Below are positions 62,991 to 64,000 of a stretch of DNA of 64,000 nt, one piece after another. Origin of the DNA: an uncultured Flavobacteriaceae bacterium (GTDB taxonomy: Bacteria; Bacteroidota; Bacteroidia; Flavobacteriales; Flavobacteriaceae); contig CALTAJ010000002.1 of NCBI GenBank assembly GCA_943842245.1, positions 186,001 through 250,000 of the forward strand, read 5' to 3'. The stretch's first letter is position 1. Each line of letters starts with the position of its first letter. The notes under the pieces were generated by a model. The model worked only from the letters and a program-made list of their open reading frames with translations, had not been told where the DNA came from and ran no database searches. Both the position numbers and the translations under genes were made by a program.

Positions 62991-64000
62991 TTATCTATAA
63001 CCATTATTGGTAGGATCTGAATCCAACAATACGGGATTTGTTTGAATCTCATTTAATGGAATTGGATATTTTAAATGTTTTGTCTGAATATTTCCAGCAG
63101 CCCCTTGAGCGTGTCTAGTAACCTTTGTGTTCTGAACTGTTTCAATAAGGGTGCCCCATCTGATTAGATCCTGCTTTCTATGTCCTTCTGCAAATAATTC
63201 AAACTTTCTCTCATCCATCATTGCAAGTCTAAAGTTTGTTTGAGTCATTCCAGTCCATGGCATATCTGGTTCAAATGCTCTTTCACGAACTTTATTTACA
63301 TATTGATAAGCATTGTTTGGTCCATTTAGCTCATTTTCTGATTCAGCTGCCATTAGGTATATATCTGCTAATCTGATTAGTACGATATTCTCAGATTTTG
63401 AATTTCGTGGCTTATCATTATTTAAATTCATTAATTTACCTACATATGGAAATTTTAATTGAATTCCTTCATAATATTCCATTATGGTAACATCATATCT
63501 AAGATCTCCAGCATCCCAATTTCCTCTTTTGCTTATATCTGGACATGCAATTCCTGCTCCATAACCAGTCATTGACTGACCATTTGCAGCTAATGCTGCA
63601 TTCAAAGCATTTTTATCACCTTTAGCCTTGGGATTATCCTTCAATCGTGGATTAAATTCTTCAATCCAAAGATTTGATTGCAAATTCCCACCATTCAGAT
63701 TTCCGTTTGTATTAATTATGTTGGTTCCTAAAGCAGTAGCACCTGCAAAATCTACCCATAGAATGTGTTCCTCTTTGATTTCATTATCTAATGTTGTTTT
63801 ATCATAACCATAAACATCAGCAAAATCATCCATTAATTTGTGGGGTGAGTTATTAATGATATCCACACATTCTGCTAAAGTCTCAGACCATTCTTTATCA
63901 AATAAATGAAATTTGGCTTTTAGAGCTGATGCAGCCCACTTGGTCATTCTCCCTTTATCACCTGCAGCAGAATATGCTGAGGGCAACAGAGATTTTGCAA
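62991..64000 (-). CDS. SusD/RagB-family lipoprotein, C-terminal part (cut by window edge)
   Basis: The frame is open to the window edge; upstream of the track's TTG start it continues as AKSLL. It has GRMTKWAASALKAKFHLF (TPR-like SusD helix), the C-terminal IRLADIYLMAAESENEL, VRERAF, MMDERKFELFAEGHRKQDLIRWG and the end KYPIPLNEIQTNPVL. SusD binds glycans at the outer membrane with a SusC transporter, expected just outside the window. With the sulfatase and FGE it indicates a sulfated-glycan locus. Confidence 0.95.
   Translation of the reverse strand, partial: AKSLLPSAYSAAGDKGRMTKWAASALKAKFHLFDKEWSETLAECVDIINNSPHKLMDDFADVYGYDKTTLDNEIKEEHILWVDFAGATALGTNIINTNGNLNGGNLQSNLWIEEFNPRLKDNPKAKGDKNALNAALAANGQSMTGYGAGIACPDISKRGNWDAGDLRYDVTIMEYYEGIQLKFPYVGKLMNLNNDKPRNSKSENIVLIRLADIYLMAAESENELNGPNNAYQYVNKVRERAFEPDMPWTGMTQTNFRLAMMDERKFELFAEGHRKQDLIRWGTLIETVQNTKVTRHAQGAAGNIQTKHLKYPIPLNEIQTNPVLLDSDPTNNGYR

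Overview
The window is AT-rich and tightly packed. Gene families and signals place it in a marine member of the Flavobacteriia (Bacteroidetes): TAnnTTTG promoter boxes, a type IX secretion (T9SS) type-B sorting domain with its PorP/SprF partner, a SusD-like lipoprotein, many lipobox-bearing secreted proteins, the ferredoxin/acyl-CoA reductase/serC/serA cluster, and YfhO, DUF4834 and DUF6787. No tRNA, rRNA, CRISPR array or insertion sequence was found. Everything was read by eye, so family names rest on motif recognition, not on database searches.

Layout. 1-32.1 kb is housekeeping chromosome: topoisomerase IV (parC fragment, parE), YchF, a ChbG-like deacetylase, ferredoxin, serine synthesis (serC, serA), MsrA, a LolD-like ABC ATPase, an NRAMP transporter fused into an overlapping operon with 5-oxoprolinase (pxpA, pxpB, pxpC), a catalytically dead dihydroorotase paralogue, an MBL hydrolase, a thiol peroxidase, endonuclease III, an ECF sigma factor followed by an unlisted 49-codon gene, UvrA, a flippase/YfhO membrane pair and MnmE. 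32.1-36 kb is degraded or badly sequenced: a frameshifted AraC-type regulator and the broken 5' third of a giant surface protein. 36-42.8 kb carries the intact part of that protein (LamG, Ig-like repeats, Ca-binding repeats, T9SS type-B tail) and its PorP/SprF partner. 43-64 kb is accessory: a long LRR/cupredoxin lipoprotein, a VanX-like peptidase, many tiny membrane-protein genes, two esterase-like secreted hydrolases, secreted proteins of unknown function, a DUF411 metal protein with a cysteine-rich peptide next to it, SDR/cupin, a methyltransferase, a tocopherol-cyclase-like protein, a subtilase, and at the right edge sulfatase + formylglycine-generating enzyme + SusD, which looks like the end of a sulfated-glycan utilisation locus.

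The main new observations lie in the accessory half. (1) At least eight genes have a TAnnTTTG/A box exactly 4 nt before the start codon, the geometry expected for leaderless mRNAs; several of these boxes directly follow the T-tract of the previous gene's terminator. (2) That geometry and sequence similarity reveal tiny genes absent from the ORF track: two related 29-residue membrane peptides 4 kb apart, a 23-residue peptide and a 28-residue peptide coupled to a zinc-ribbon gene. (3) An 11-cysteine, 29-residue metallothionein-like ORF lies beside a DUF411 gene. (4) LamG domains are nested inside Ig-like repeats of the giant surface protein. (5) Two real genes (msrA and the cupredoxin lipoprotein) have no canonical start codon before their conserved N-termini.
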